A stretch of 5,775 bases of DNA, taken from the NCBI GenBank assembly GCA_027081695.1, contig JALWJI010000041.1:1-5775 (forward strand). Direction: 5' to 3'. Of the stretch, positions 5,459 through 5,775 are shown piece by piece. The notes under the pieces are model-generated. The model searched no databases. It saw only the letters and a program-made list of their open reading frames with translations, and was not told the origin of the DNA. Both the position numbers and the translations under genes were made by a program. This DNA comes from Acidilobaceae archaeon (GTDB lineage Archaea > Thermoproteota > Thermoprotei_A > Sulfolobales > Acidilobaceae). Each line of letters opens with the position of its first letter. Positions within the stretch are counted from its first letter, which is position 1.

Positions 5459-5775
5459 TTATCTCCTCTGTAGGAATATTCCTATAACAGCGATAATTGT
5501 GGATGCTACTAGTAGCCATGCTGATATAGGAGCCCCTGACACAGTATAGACGAATACTTTCACCGGGTTCTTCCAATAGGCGAAGAGTATAACCGATACC
5601 AGTGGAGGCACTAATATACTGGCTCCAGCTAGCTCCGGCTTAATCTTATATCCTGCAATGAGCAGGAGTGTTGTAGGAGCTAGGCCAAGTAGCATCACGC
5701 TGGACAATACGCTTAACCCTACGATGTACGAGATTCTCAACGCTGCTATACCAGCCATTGCTAGTCCAACTACTA
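5459..5775 (-). CDS. hydrophobic membrane protein, 5' end outside window
   Basis: The last 104 codons are visible, ending in TAA at 5461-5459. An ATG at 5758 gives a 99-aa reading, but the frame stays open to the edge with more hydrophobic residues (VVGLA before that Met), so the gene most likely begins outside. The visible part is almost all membrane: hydrophobic stretches cover about residues 6-45, 53-72 (LAGASILVPPLVSVILFAYW) and 75-102, or three to five helices. Short charged loops such as YKIKPEL and WKNPVK separate them, and a basic LQRR tail ends the chain. Conserved-looking small residues and Pro pairs suggest a transporter or permease component, but no family is recognised. It is convergent with the hemerythrin gene, so the two are not cotranscribed. 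Confidence 0.75.
   Translation of the reverse strand, partial: VVGLAMAGIAALRISYIVGLSVLSSVMLLGLAPTTLLLIAGYKIKPELAGASILVPPLVSVILFAYWKNPVKVFVYTVSGAPISAWLLVASTIIAVIGIFLQRR

Noticed and set aside
5337..5576. Minus-strand 79-codon frame across the convergent gap
   Set aside because: It overlaps the hemerythrin C-terminus and, in another frame, the membrane protein; the latter frame has clear transmembrane composition and this one does not.

Overview
The window looks like a piece of chromosome from a hyperthermophilic crenarchaeon (Thermoproteota, perhaps Desulfurococcales-like). The evidence is heavy use of AGA/AGG for Arg and ATA for Ile, archaeal TATA elements in AT-rich spacers, GGAGGTG-type Shine-Dalgarno (SD) sites, pyrimidine-rich gene ends, and a Hef/FANCM-like helicase. 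The lineage is an inference. No tRNA, rRNA, CRISPR array, insertion sequence or integrase gene was seen.

Layout. Positions 1-145 are a short regulatory region with a perfect 13-bp inverted repeat, two overlapping palindromes, a TATA element and an SD hairpin. It leads into a 75-aa acidic protein of unknown function (146-373, +). This gene overlaps by 4 nt the stop of a convergent DUF389 (TIGR00341-type) membrane protein (370-1362, -). A 125-bp divergent promoter region separates DUF389 from an endonuclease IV-fold TIM-barrel protein (1488-2363, +; the start is moved from the upstream ATG because of a strong SD). That protein has lost most of the expected metal ligands. After a 213-bp spacer comes a DExH superfamily 2 helicase (2577-4352, +) that resembles the helicase half of Hef/FANCM/MPH1 but has no ERCC4 nuclease half. 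An 85-bp AT-rich spacer with its own promoter precedes a 320-aa protein (4438-5400, +), in which an unrecognised N-terminal domain is joined to a C-terminal hemerythrin domain with all seven iron ligands. The window closes with the 3' part of a convergent, very hydrophobic membrane protein (5459-5775, -) that runs off the edge.

How the genes fit together. Orientation changes and separate promoters suggest mostly single-gene units rather than one operon. The endonuclease IV-like protein and the helicase are codirectional and both belong to folds used in DNA repair, but nothing in the sequence proves a shared pathway. The hemerythrin fusion is the best candidate for something undescribed: an O2- or NO-responsive or diiron module attached to an unknown domain in a probable anaerobe. 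A striking base-composition pattern also crosses gene bodies: stretches rich in A+C on the + strand alternate with stretches rich in G+T, including a sharp switch inside the helicase gene near position 4200.
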